A DNA stretch of 64,000 bases. Source: Pseudomonas sp. Irchel s3f7. Lineage in GTDB: Bacteria; Pseudomonadota; Gammaproteobacteria; Pseudomonadales; Pseudomonadaceae. The notes under the pieces were generated by a model. That model saw nothing but the letters and a program-made list of their open reading frames with translations, did not search any database and was not told the origin of the DNA. Location: contig NZ_FYDO01000016.1 of NCBI RefSeq assembly GCF_900187615.1, positions 62,001 through 126,000 of the forward strand. The letters are read 5' to 3'. The translations under genes were made by a program, and so were the position numbers. Shown here in pieces: positions 24,401 through 32,402 of this stretch; the stretch's first letter is position 1, and the number at the start of each line of letters is the position of its first letter.

Positions 24401-26322
24401 GGGCCTTCCCACTGGCGCGGATTGTCGGTTTCGCTGATCCAGGCACCATGACCGTTGTGCGTGAGCTTCGGCGCATACGCATCGGGCCGTTGTGGATGTT
24501 TGATGCGATGCTGCCCGGTGACAGGGTCGTTATCGAGAAGGAAGTGCTGATCGTCCAGACGCACGATACGTTGACCCTGATGCTGGTAAATACCCGACGC
24601 ATCGGGTTTGGCTCCATTCGGCAGGGCGGTCTCCAGGCGTTGGTAAGGCGTCAGGTCAGGGTTCCACAAACGCGTCTGGCCACCGGCTACTTGCACCGGT
24701 TTCAAGCTTTCGAAAAACGGCGAAAGTTTTGCCTGTACAACCTTGGCAATGGTGGCGCCTGCGGCAAATGCAGCCAGTTGAGCGACGCTTTCCAGCACGC
24801 TGATGGCTTGCTCGGCAGCTTCTACCAAATGGCCCTCGGCCAAGTCGACAACCCCTTCTACGACTTCACTGGTCAATTGATACGCGATGTACGCCATCAT
24901 CAATTCGCCCAGGCCGGGTACCAAAGGCATGGCCACCAGCAACGCCGTGTTGAGAATGTCGGAGAGCATTTTTTCCAGGTTGTCCCACCACGCCCAGCGG
25001 GCCATGCGGTCGGCGTACTCGGTGGAAATGGCGATCTCCCGGGCATCGTTGAGAGTCTTGTTGAGTTTTTGCTGGTACAGGTATTCCCAGAGATTGCCGG
25101 TGAAGCGTGTCTCGCGATCCTCTTCGATTTTCGCCAGGCGAAATTGCAGGTTTGGGTTATCCACAGGTGTTTCGCGCCAGCTCGGCAAACCCGAACCCGG
25201 TGGGGCGGGCTGCCACTTTACTGTGCTCAAGCGGTCATTCAGCCCGGCGAAAAAATGACCGCGTTGCTGATGGGCGACGAACTGGCTGAAAAACTGCTGG
25301 TAGCTTTCAGACGCCTTGATTGAGGTGTCACGCAACTGCCGGGTCAGTTCGGCCATGAACTCAAGCGATGACGGGTATTCCTTGAGCGGATGTTCCGGGT
25401 CATTGGGCACGTACACGATGACGGGTTGGGGCTTGTCGCTGGTCTGCGGATCGGGGGCTATCACGACGATGCCGGTCAGTACCGCATCCATCATCGCGAG
25501 CGTGTGATAGCCGACGGTTTTTCCGTTCCATTGCAGGTGTTCGCGGTCATGCAGCATGCCCAGAATGACGTCATAGGCTTGCGTGCTGATGTCTTTTTTG
25601 GCCAAGGCCATTTGGGCTGCAACCGTCAGAGCACTCTTCTGGCTGCGGATGACTTTGAGTTGCAGGACGGCGCGAGCCAACCCATCGGCGGGCAGTAAAC
25701 AATCATTTAAATGCTTCTGGTATTGAGCGCCGATGTTCAGTTCCCGGCACAACGCCATGAACTGTGCGACGCTGATTTTTTGCCTGAGCGGTTCAACCCG
25801 GAAATGCCCGCGGGCATCGGGCCGGCTGATGAAATCCGAATCGGCGGCGTAGGTTTCGTTGCTGGAAAAATTATGCAGCGCCGCATCGAGCAGGGACTTC
25901 TTGAGGCTTTTGACGCCTCTCTTGAAATCGTGAGCCCACCAGGATGTTTTGGCGGGTGCGTACAGCAGCAGCCAGGTTTCTTTCACATCGACGTCGATGC
26001 CATAGCGCTCAACCAGTGCCTTTCGCAGCAGCGGCTCGGCAAAGCTCTGGACATCCTGCAAACCGCTGAGCATCCGGTCTACCGCGTTTTGCGCGGTCCA
26101 GTGGTGTTCCGTCAGTTTCTTCAAAAGCTGGTGCTGTGCATCCGGTACTTCTTTTTGCCAGGCGAGCGTGTTCAGACGCGCTGTCTTCAGTTCGTCGATT
26201 CGCCGTGGAGTCGCTTGGGCCAACCAGCTCGGAAGAGCGTTTTTGACGTGTTCGAAGTGAATACTTTTATCAGCCAGTGAAACCTGATCCGGCTGCACAA
26301 TCGTCAGGGGAGAAGTGGGCAT
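21466..26322 (-). CDS. Giant DUF6543/LRR/NEL effector-like protein
   Basis: A 1618-residue protein with three recognisable parts. The N-terminal region (about 30-560) resembles the 'dermonecrotic toxin' DUF6543 region of many pseudomonads and has a hydrophobic stretch near 457-527. Residues 1044-1155 hold several leucine-rich repeats (LRELSAHGCELTQVPESI, LERLRLSNNKI, LEILRLDDNPL). The C-terminal part resembles the NEL E3 ubiquitin ligase of IpaH/SspH/SlrP effectors, with the catalytic-type CxD motif at C1328-A-D1330 (PVNCADAGAQLFNNMG). By family it would ubiquitinate host proteins; delivery and targets are unknown, since no secretion system lies in the window. No signal peptide is seen. A low-complexity Asn/Glu/Asp linker lies near 1410-1450, and a run of seven G/C encodes four prolines. 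Confidence 0.8.
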   Translation of the reverse strand: MPTSPLTIVQPDQVSLADKSIHFEHVKNALPSWLAQATPRRIDELKTARLNTLAWQKEVPDAQHQLLKKLTEHHWTAQNAVDRMLSGLQDVQSFAEPLLRKALVERYGIDVDVKETWLLLYAPAKTSWWAHDFKRGVKSLKKSLLDAALHNFSSNETYAADSDFISRPDARGHFRVEPLRQKISVAQFMALCRELNIGAQYQKHLNDCLLPADGLARAVLQLKVIRSQKSALTVAAQMALAKKDISTQAYDVILGMLHDREHLQWNGKTVGYHTLAMMDAVLTGIVVIAPDPQTSDKPQPVIVYVPNDPEHPLKEYPSSLEFMAELTRQLRDTSIKASESYQQFFSQFVAHQQRGHFFAGLNDRLSTVKWQPAPPGSGLPSWRETPVDNPNLQFRLAKIEEDRETRFTGNLWEYLYQQKLNKTLNDAREIAISTEYADRMARWAWWDNLEKMLSDILNTALLVAMPLVPGLGELMMAYIAYQLTSEVVEGVVDLAEGHLVEAAEQAISVLESVAQLAAFAAGATIAKVVQAKLSPFFESLKPVQVAGGQTRLWNPDLTPYQRLETALPNGAKPDASGIYQHQGQRIVRLDDQHFLLDNDPVTGQHRIKHPQRPDAYAPKLTHNGHGAWISETDNPRQWEGPTLMRRLGHTTDAFDDVQLEQVRKVSGTEEAELRRVHVDNAPPPPLLIDTLQRLGATAVQAPVEPAPQTALLFAECPELPSNIVEKIMAGATRSERQQIEEQEHLPLRLKTQARELQFEVQSVRAAQGLYNEALANIDTERLVLGTVRTHTNTFGDLRIEIRQGAIDGELRCSAGSEDSRVLRILVRDEAGKYTVRDASGQRLHEADELLESLLNTLGTEQRRALGYKPGDGEMFKQWLIEKTAPPSERRTLLSRPPVRPIAEHETTLLVRGGLLSRGGKTLHERVQDLHPNFSEHEVNAFAEALIEKGEALNAIEQLENDLDELRVMLNRWEYLQPDSWGPGSRSFQDAGGLHISERLIDCFRRKNRALGNRTDPAIYSLDLSTELLPIDLDLWWLKHPEMTKFLEKVTVLKLDNTLFSARPNGLLKDFPHLRELSAHGCELTQVPESIGNFHRLERLRLSNNKIVLDAPAVERLRNLTYLEILRLDDNPLGRLVDIGRMPRLKVLGLKETGTTTWPLGTFSKTRPRGFLLDLRSNPIDQIAQVVPGSADAWVVARTRLDVDKLSDINQVIYRQVQRSTGLREEPAVTDAMREQEAQIGSGYLLERWNEVPGWGVERGNLLSELIDEPDAQSFMKALLKVQESADFKSRGELRTQLLQRIWRMLDAVRIDTDLRKKLFTMAIAPVNCADAGAQLFNNMGIEVLASEAISFSTDSEQLAKKLVTLAKGAARLEQVNDVARADIEERIIEHRRRFAAAREAQNIEISEEDSTDDAENEIAQEDNPQNIQGNTQRNNNANAEDPSFDEVEIYLAYQTGLSQRLGLPWQSERMLYRPIAGVSEEMIDKAYGTVLTLGEGDGLVNRMLEQAFWEKYLNEKFPVRIEVNKQRFLQKYEQLETLRTTQLEWVESSQFPPAQRNGLRDRLEALMVGFDVSDAAVFSEQPMSEALYEQLLVEMGYEEKALYRQLTREALRKAGLSA

Positions 26323-26396
26323 TGCATGATCGTCCGTTGATCAACTTTGGAACGCTCAGCCTAGGTAACCCGCCAGCGCAAAAAAAGCGCAAATAC

Positions 26397-26430
26397 AGGT
26401 TCGGAACACGGCCTGAACCGGTCCGAACCT
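26397..26430. promoter_or_regulatory. Inverted repeat upstream of the NEL protein gene
   Basis: Arms AGGTTCGGA (26397-26405) and TCCGAACCT (26422-26430) lie 75 bases upstream of the start codon. The symmetry suggests a regulator site or a leader hairpin. No known regulator is matched with confidence. Confidence 0.4.
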
Positions 26431-26461
26431 TTCAAAATTCAGGAGTGAAAAATACATAGTT

Positions 26462-26479
26462 ACCGCCATGCCAGGCGGT
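26462..26479. terminator. Hairpin after the PBP-like gene
   Basis: Stem ACCGCC/GGCGGT with a 6-base loop, followed on the plus strand by T4 and on the minus strand by an AT-rich stretch. It lies just beyond the stop of the minus-strand PBP gene. Confidence 0.55.
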
Positions 26480-26493
26480 TTTTCGGTCTGGGT

Positions 26494-29400
26494 TCAGCGC
26501 TTCGCCATTGTGGTGACCGGATTGCACATCGTGTGCGTACCCGGTTGCAGGTACGGCGTCAGAATCGGTGCCATGCCCTTGAGCACTTGCACGGGCAAGG
26601 CCGAGGTGAAGGTGAAGTTTTCTGCCGAGCGCCCCGGCACGAAAGCGGTCAATGTGCCGAAGTGGTTATCCCCGATGTAGAACACGAACGTGGCCGTGCG
26701 GTTGAGCGATTTGGAACTGAGGATACGTCCGCCCGAACCGACGGCCTCGATGCGGTTGTCACCTGTACCGGTCTTGCCGCCCATGGCCAGCGGTGTACCG
26801 TCAGGCAGTTTGAAACTGCCGGCCACGCGCTTGGCGGTACCGGCATCGACCACTTGCGAAAGTGCTTCGCGCATGGCTGCCGCTACCTCGGACGGCATGA
26901 CCCGTTTGCCGACATCCGGGTCGTTGATCAGGGTCGTTTCGTAAGGCGTGTCGGCGGCGAAATGCAGGCTGTCGATGCGCAGGGTCGGCATGCGCATACC
27001 GTCGTTGAGAATCGTACCGATCAGTTCGGCCAGCGCAGCGGGGCGGTCACCGGAGCTGCCGATGGCGGTCGCCAGCGACGGCACCAGATGATCGAACGGA
27101 TAACCGACTTGCTGCCAACGCTGATGAATGTCGAGGAACGCTTCGATCTCCAGCATGGTGCGGATGCGACTGTCGCGAGCGCCTTTGTGTCGGCTCTTGA
27201 ACAGCCAGCTGTAAACCTCCTGGCGTTCAAAGTGGCTGGCCTTGACGATGTCCGGGAACGTGGCGTCCGGATGGTTGAGCAAGTAGCTCATCATCCACAG
27301 GTCCAGCGGGTGGACCTTGGCGATGAAGCCCTGGTCCGGCAAATCGTAGGCGCCGGGACTGTAGGCTTGGTAAAGGCGTTCCAGGCGCTCGTCGGTGAGT
27401 TTTTCCGTCAGCTTGGCGCCTTTGAGGTGCGAGCGCACAAAGGTATTGAAGGTTTCCTGTTTGGCCTGTGGCAGCAGGTAACGATGCACCGCGGCCAGGC
27501 GGATCGGCGTCGGGCGCATGCTGTCGAGGAAGGTTTCGAGCCGGTCCTGAGTGTCCTTGTTTTTGTATTTCTTCCAGAATTTGAGCAGGAATGAAGTGCC
27601 CTCGCGGTCGGCGAACGAGGCCAGGTATTCCTGGCGTCGAGGGTCGCGATCGTCCTTGAGCAGTTCGGCGCTGTTGTTGGGGCCGGAGTAGGTCGTGTAG
27701 CGCACCAGATCACGCATCAGGCGAATGAATGGCAGGTTGATCGACTCGCGCAGGGCATCGCGCAGAGTCGGTATGCGACCGTTGTCTTCCTTGCGGAAGT
27801 TATGGAACACGTGAAGTCCGCCACCGGTGAAAAACGCTTCGCCGGGGCTGGCCGAGTATTTGCGGTCCAGCGCGGCGCCCAGCAGGGTCGGCAGGCTGCG
27901 GTCTTTGTTCTCGATCATGTAATCGACGACCCAGCGGCTCAGGCGGTCCTGATCCGGTACTTCGGCTTTCTTCAGATCCGGAACACTCATGGCGGCATAT
28001 TTGTCGTGCAGCTCGGCAATGATCTGCAGATAGGTCGTCATCACCCGCATCTTGGCGGTGGAGCCCAGTTCCAGTTTGCTGCCTTCGTTGATGTCGAACG
28101 GCTGGTCGGTGCTGTCGGTCTGCACCCGCACCCGCGAGCCGTCCGGGGTCAGTTCGAACAAGGTAAAACTGTAGCGGACCTGGGCGGTGCTGGTGGGGGT
28201 CAACAGGCGTTCACCCATCAGGCCGATTTCTGTCGCAAAAGCCGGGTCCGCGAGTTTCTTGAGGTACGCGGTGGCTTGGGTTTGCAGTTCGCCTTGCAGG
28301 GTGCTGGTGGCCGACAGGTCGAGACGGTCGAGGTCGTACAGCGGACGGTTGAGCATGCCGGCCAGACGGCTACGCGCCACGCTGATGCCTTTGTTGGTTT
28401 CGATCGGTTGAATGGTCGGCTGGGTCGCCCAGTCGCGGTAGGTCACTTTGCTGGTCAGGGCGGCATCGGCGAATTGAGCGTCGATCACACCATTTTGTGC
28501 CAGCAGGCGGATGTGGCTGTCGGTGAGTTCGGCCAGTTCATTGTGCCCCTTGGTCAGGTAGTGGGAGGGGCGACGCTGGGCGATCATCAGCGACAGCATC
28601 TCGCGCAGGGCCAGGCCTTTTTCCGCCAGGCTGGCTGGATCCGTCGCGGTGCTGGTCAGGCGCTCGTTGGCTTTATTGAAGTCGGCGCCGTACCACACGC
28701 GCAACCCTTCGGCCATGCCGTGCACTTCACCGTGCCCGGGTACAGCCGACAGGGGCACGCTGTTGAGGTAATCGCGAACCACGTTCTGCCGGGCTTCGAG
28801 GGTTTGCGGCCCGGCTTGATAAGCACGCACGCTGGCGGAAATCATCTGGCGGATTTTTTCCGCGCCACTGACGGTCAGGCCATCGGGCGAATGCCGGTAT
28901 TTTTCCAGTTGCGTGGCCAGGGTACTGCCGCCCGCGGATTGGCCGGGGATGTGCAGCATCTTGGCGACCTGGGACCATGCCGCCATGCCGAATCGCGGCC
29001 AATCCACTGCCGGGTTGGCCAGGGGCTGCTTCGGATCGAGCAGAAAGCGGTTCTCGATGAACAGCAAACTGCTGACCACCACGGGTGGGATCGAAGCAAA
29101 GCTCGAATAAAGCTGTTGCGGGTAGTTGTACTGGTACAACGGTGCCGCCCGGCAATCGGTGATCGACAGGCCGGCCTGGATTTTTTCTGAATACGGTACG
29201 AACAGGCCTTTGCCGCTGTAATCCATCAAGGCGGGGGAGAAACGGGTTTGCGCTTCAACGATGAAATCGCGCTTGATCAAACGTGGCAGGAACTCGTCCA
29301 GCGAGCTGTAACCCAGACGCCGGTCGAACGGGCCATCACCCGGATAGCGGATGGCATCGCTGGGGCCAGGCTTGAGTTCATAGCTCAGGGACGCGGCATA

Positions 29401-29622
29401 TTTGCTGACTTCCCGGGCCTGAAACTTCGAGGTGCGCATCTCCCTCGCGGCAGCCAGCCCCACGACAACCGCGATAATCAACAGCAAAAGCCAGAACGCT
29501 CCCCATCCGTGCCGACTGCGACGGGGTTTTTCAGGTGTTGGCGCTTCATCCACTCGTTCAGTCGGGACCACAGTTTTACTCGAATCGGTTTGCCACAAAG
29601 CGCCCATAGTCGACTGATCCAT
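26494..29622 (-). CDS. Class A PBP-like peptidoglycan synthase
   Basis: Bifunctional inner-membrane protein predicted to polymerise and cross-link peptidoglycan. The 1042 residues have a short cytoplasmic part, one membrane helix (about 42-60), a GT51 transglycosylase region (VVSSLLFIENRFLL and GGSTLATQLEKYRHSPDG) and a transpeptidase domain with the catalytic S521-T-A-K524, a SIN motif (RESINLPF) and K950-T-G. It is longer than standard PBP1a/1b and its first GT51 motif has N in place of the usual D (ENRF), as in a divergent group of Pseudomonas proteins. It stands alone. Confidence 0.8.
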   Translation of the reverse strand: MDQSTMGALWQTDSSKTVVPTERVDEAPTPEKPRRSRHGWGAFWLLLLIIAVVVGLAAAREMRTSKFQAREVSKYAASLSYELKPGPSDAIRYPGDGPFDRRLGYSSLDEFLPRLIKRDFIVEAQTRFSPALMDYSGKGLFVPYSEKIQAGLSITDCRAAPLYQYNYPQQLYSSFASIPPVVVSSLLFIENRFLLDPKQPLANPAVDWPRFGMAAWSQVAKMLHIPGQSAGGSTLATQLEKYRHSPDGLTVSGAEKIRQMISASVRAYQAGPQTLEARQNVVRDYLNSVPLSAVPGHGEVHGMAEGLRVWYGADFNKANERLTSTATDPASLAEKGLALREMLSLMIAQRRPSHYLTKGHNELAELTDSHIRLLAQNGVIDAQFADAALTSKVTYRDWATQPTIQPIETNKGISVARSRLAGMLNRPLYDLDRLDLSATSTLQGELQTQATAYLKKLADPAFATEIGLMGERLLTPTSTAQVRYSFTLFELTPDGSRVRVQTDSTDQPFDINEGSKLELGSTAKMRVMTTYLQIIAELHDKYAAMSVPDLKKAEVPDQDRLSRWVVDYMIENKDRSLPTLLGAALDRKYSASPGEAFFTGGGLHVFHNFRKEDNGRIPTLRDALRESINLPFIRLMRDLVRYTTYSGPNNSAELLKDDRDPRRQEYLASFADREGTSFLLKFWKKYKNKDTQDRLETFLDSMRPTPIRLAAVHRYLLPQAKQETFNTFVRSHLKGAKLTEKLTDERLERLYQAYSPGAYDLPDQGFIAKVHPLDLWMMSYLLNHPDATFPDIVKASHFERQEVYSWLFKSRHKGARDSRIRTMLEIEAFLDIHQRWQQVGYPFDHLVPSLATAIGSSGDRPAALAELIGTILNDGMRMPTLRIDSLHFAADTPYETTLINDPDVGKRVMPSEVAAAMREALSQVVDAGTAKRVAGSFKLPDGTPLAMGGKTGTGDNRIEAVGSGGRILSSKSLNRTATFVFYIGDNHFGTLTAFVPGRSAENFTFTSALPVQVLKGMAPILTPYLQPGTHTMCNPVTTMAKR

Positions 29623-29717
29623 TCACGCAGATTGATCGGACTTGTCTGAAGCTTAGACGGTGGTTGGCGATGGGGAAAAAATTGTGTGGTGGAAAATGAC
29701 GGGTTTTTGCCGTTTTT

Positions 29718-29847
29718 TGTGGCGAGGGAGCTTGCTCCCGCTGGGTTGCGAAGCAGCCCCAATGATTTTTGCGATTGGTCTGATAAGTCGGACCCGCCGG
29801 TTTTGCGCCTGCTGCGCAGGCGAGCGGGAGCAAGCTCCCTCGCCACA
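29718..29847. repeat. Paired REP of the RAYT class
   Basis: Inverted cores GTGGCGAGGGAGCTTGCTCCCG and complement with inner GC-rich hairpins (GGTTGCGAAGCAGCC and GCCTGCTGCGCAGGC). It lies 25 bases beyond the RAYT stop. This core differs from the REPs elsewhere in the window and matches the copy at 30450. Confidence 0.85.
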
Positions 29848-29871
29848 AGGGGGTAAGTCTACAAATCGGAT

Positions 29872-30330
29872 TCATAGCCAGCAGGCATCCCAGAGCGTGT
29901 AGTCGCCGATTTTTTTAACCAGTCCTGCCCTCAGGGGATTGGCAACAATGTAGCGGGCGAAAGGAAGCAGATCCTCGCCATCGCGGATGGCTCGGTCGTG
30001 GTAGCCGGTTTGCCAGAAGGCTCCTCTTTGGTTCAGGGCGCGGTTGATGGTGAGTGTGCTACGGGATTTGATTGACTGCATGAGTTGCGCCAGCGATCGC
30101 TGTTCAAGCTGTACCAGCCAGTGAAAGTGGTCCGGCATGATGACCCAGGCCATTGAGCTGACCCTTTTTTGTTCTTGAGCCCGTCGAAACTCATCAACCA
30201 ACAGACGCCCAATCCGCCAGTCGCCGAAAATTCGGCGGCGATCATGCACGACCGCCGTAATCAGATAACCCCGTCCCGATTCCGAGTAGCGCCCGCGTCG
30301 CAGCAGGTGTGAGTTTGGATGTGGAGGCAT
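29872..30330 (-). CDS. REP-associated tyrosine transposase (RAYT)
   Basis: A 152-residue HUH endonuclease of the Y1 type, domesticated in Pseudomonas to spread or maintain REP palindromes. It has the metal-binding HxH (H68-F-H70 in MPDHFHW) and the catalytic tyrosine Y110 in GYHDRAIRD, followed by the conserved YIVANPLRAGLV. It lies between REP copies of one class (29718-29847 and 30450-30492), the classic RAYT layout. It looks intact. These proteins are generally single-copy and vertically kept rather than self-mobile. Confidence 0.92.
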   Translation of the reverse strand: MPPHPNSHLLRRGRYSESGRGYLITAVVHDRRRIFGDWRIGRLLVDEFRRAQEQKRVSSMAWVIMPDHFHWLVQLEQRSLAQLMQSIKSRSTLTINRALNQRGAFWQTGYHDRAIRDGEDLLPFARYIVANPLRAGLVKKIGDYTLWDACWL

Positions 30331-30449
30331 TCCGTTGCGTCCTTGAAGTGTTGTTTGAACACGTTAGCGCCTCGTTTTCCTACTTGAATCCGCAATTGCT
30401 GAGTGAAATTTCCCGACCCGATGACCAATCCAATAGCGCCGAAGTGCTT

Positions 30450-30492
30450 CTGTGGCGAGGGAGCTTGCTCCCGTTCGGCTGCGCAGCAGCCG
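30450..30492. repeat. Single REP upstream of RAYT
   Basis: One copy of GTGGCGAGGGAGCTTGCTCCCG with an adjoining hairpin GGCTGCGCAGCAGCC. It has the same class and orientation as the left half of 29718-29847. The rest of 30331-30600 has no credible gene. Confidence 0.75.
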
Positions 30493-30600
30493 TAAAAGAG
30501 ATGTTCGCGGTGTGTCTGAACCAATCGAGGCGTCCTGCAACCGACCAATGTGTCGCAAGGTGCAGTGCGCTCGGCTTCGTAAGTGGTAGCGTTAAAGATC

Positions 30601-30679
30601 AAAAGATCGCAGCCTGCGGCAGCGCCTACAGGGGAATACGATCAGATTCTGTAGGCGCTACCGAAGGCTGCGATCTTTT
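30601..30679. repeat. AAAAGATCGCAG-type REP inside the 3' end of opgC
   Basis: Inverted arms AAAAGATCGCAGCCTGCGGC and a near complement with GTAGGCGC centres. The reading frame of the OpgC-like gene enters the element and stops in it at 30626. Confidence 0.85.
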
Positions 30680-31786
30680 GAATGGCTGGTTCAAACGCTT
30701 GTTGAACTCCAGCCACGCCCCCAGCAACGCCATCAACCCGGCGCCCACCAGTGCGGTGAAAATCTGCATGGAAAAGGCATCGTCGGTCAGGGCGTTGATC
30801 ATGTCCGCCAAGGGCGCCAACAACACGCCCAGGCAGAAAATCTCCAACGAAAAACGCCCCATGCGGCAGCTTTGCTGCGCCAGCCAGTTTTGCGTCCAGC
30901 CGGTGTCGGGCAGCAGTTTCGCGGTGACGTAGGCCAATGCGAGGAAGTGCAAAAGGCGCGCGGGGGACAGGTCGGTCTTGCTGATGGGATACAACAGACT
31001 TCTCAGGCTGTCCGGCACCACCGCATCGTGAATTTCCGGCCAGCGCCAAAGGACGGTCAGCACAGCAGCGAGTACGACATAAGCCGATGCGGTCACAAAC
31101 AACGGTTGGCGCAACAGCGGACGTGTCTCGGGCAATCGGGGACGCTGCCCATGAATCGCCGCAGCGCCACCGAGGACGAATAACAGTTGCCAGGCCACGG
31201 GGTTGAAGTACCACACGCCGTCCTTGATCGCCGCCAGGTTCCAGCCCGCCAACGGCACCATCAGGTACAGCGCCAGCGACATCGCCACCACCACCCAGGC
31301 CTTGCGTACCAGCAACGGCAACACCAGCGGCAAACCCGCCAGCAGCACAATGTACAGCGGCAGCGGGTCCATCAGGTTCGGCTTGAAGCGCAACAAAAGC
31401 TCATCGATCAAGGCTTGCTGCGGGTTGCTGATGAAATGGTGCATGCCCATTTCTTCGACCAGATCGCGGGTTTCCACGTGGCTGTTGGCGAAGAACACGA
31501 TACCCATCAGCATCGCCAGCAAAAAGATGTGCACCACGTAAAGCACCCAGGCACGGCGCAGGATTTTCACGCAGGCGATCAGGAAGCCTTCCCGCGCCAG
31601 GACTTTTCCGTAGGCCAGCACCGCCGCGTAACCGGCCAGGAACACGAAGACTTCGGCGGCATCGCTGAAGCCGAAGTTACGCAGGGTGATTTGGCCCAAA
31701 GGGTTGTGGGGCACGTGATCCCAGAAAATGAAGATCAGTGCCAGACCACGAAAGAAGTCGATCCGGTGATCGCGCGTTGACGTCAT
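30626..31786 (-). CDS. OpgC-domain acyltransferase
   Basis: Inner-membrane protein of the OpgC family, which succinylates osmoregulated periplasmic glucans. The 386 residues have about ten membrane helices and the family N-terminus RDHRIDFFRGLALIFIFWDHVPHNP. The last 17 residues (KRSQPSVAPTESDRIPL) and the stop are encoded by a REP, so the native tail was probably different. The partner opgD is in the window at 55.9 kb; opgGH are not. The start at 31786 fits the conserved N-terminus. Confidence 0.88.
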   Translation of the reverse strand: MTSTRDHRIDFFRGLALIFIFWDHVPHNPLGQITLRNFGFSDAAEVFVFLAGYAAVLAYGKVLAREGFLIACVKILRRAWVLYVVHIFLLAMLMGIVFFANSHVETRDLVEEMGMHHFISNPQQALIDELLLRFKPNLMDPLPLYIVLLAGLPLVLPLLVRKAWVVVAMSLALYLMVPLAGWNLAAIKDGVWYFNPVAWQLLFVLGGAAAIHGQRPRLPETRPLLRQPLFVTASAYVVLAAVLTVLWRWPEIHDAVVPDSLRSLLYPISKTDLSPARLLHFLALAYVTAKLLPDTGWTQNWLAQQSCRMGRFSLEIFCLGVLLAPLADMINALTDDAFSMQIFTALVGAGLMALLGAWLEFNKRLNQPFKRSQPSVAPTESDRIPL

Positions 31787-32027
31787 GTCGGCAGGCTCGT
31801 GAACGGCTGATGAAAGGGATTGACCGCGGGTGCACAGCTGGCGTGCCCGTCGGCGGCGCGCAGGGTGGACTGATTTGCGGGCGATTGCAAAGTCGGGATA
31901 TTACCGAATGTCTCAACCGTCGCCCCAACGCTCAACCGCTGGTCTGAAAGGCGCTTTGGCCTGCGATTTCTGACAGCAGACAAGCTCAAATACTTATGTG
32001 TGCAACGTTCTGGAACGGGAGCACTTC
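31787..32027. other. Intergenic region between divergent opgC-like and gtrA genes
   Basis: Contains the promoters of both directions. I see no strong consensus promoter, palindrome or small gene. Confidence 0.4.
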
Positions 32028-32402
32028 ATGAGACGGTTGTGGAAAGGATTTTCCAGCTACACGGTGATCGGAGTCGCCAACACCCTGATCCACTGGCAGA
32101 TCTTCTTCCTGCTGAGCGTTGCCGCCGGCCTCAGTCAGGCTGTCAGCAATCTTGCCGCCTTCTGCGTGGCCGCCTCGTTTTCTTTCTACATGAACGCGCT
32201 TTACACCTTCGACACCAAGGCTACGGTGATCGGCTACGTGCTGTTTATCACGGGCATGGGCGCGTTGAGCCTGGGCGTCGGCCATGCCGGCGACGTCTGG
32301 CGTTTTCACGGTCTGCTGACCGTGACGCTGTTTTCCGCGCTGAGCCTGGTGGTCGGCTTCCTGTATTCCAAATACGTGGTGTTTCGCGAGCGTGATGCAT
32401 GA
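32028..32402 (+). CDS. gtrA: GtrA-family flippase
   Basis: Small membrane protein thought to flip undecaprenyl-phosphate-glucose to the periplasm. From the ATG at 32028 it has 124 residues with four membrane segments and the family start SSYTVIGVANTLIHWQIFF and end LYSKYVVFRE. GGGAG lies 7 bases ahead of this ATG, which decides it over an upstream ATG at 31998. It overlaps the next gene by 4 bases, the first of a three-gene cassette. Confidence 0.88.
   Translation: MRRLWKGFSSYTVIGVANTLIHWQIFFLLSVAAGLSQAVSNLAAFCVAASFSFYMNALYTFDTKATVIGYVLFITGMGALSLGVGHAGDVWRFHGLLTVTLFSALSLVVGFLYSKYVVFRERDA

Noticed and set aside
27802..29190. 462-residue plus-strand frame opposite the PBP gene
   Set aside because: Antisense to conserved GT51 and transpeptidase motifs.
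30309..30932. 207-residue plus-strand frame through the RAYT flank
   Set aside because: Runs through two REPs and antisense to the OpgC gene.
31998..32027. Longer N-terminus for gtrA
   Set aside because: The ATG at 32028 has a strong GGGAG at the right distance and the conserved start.
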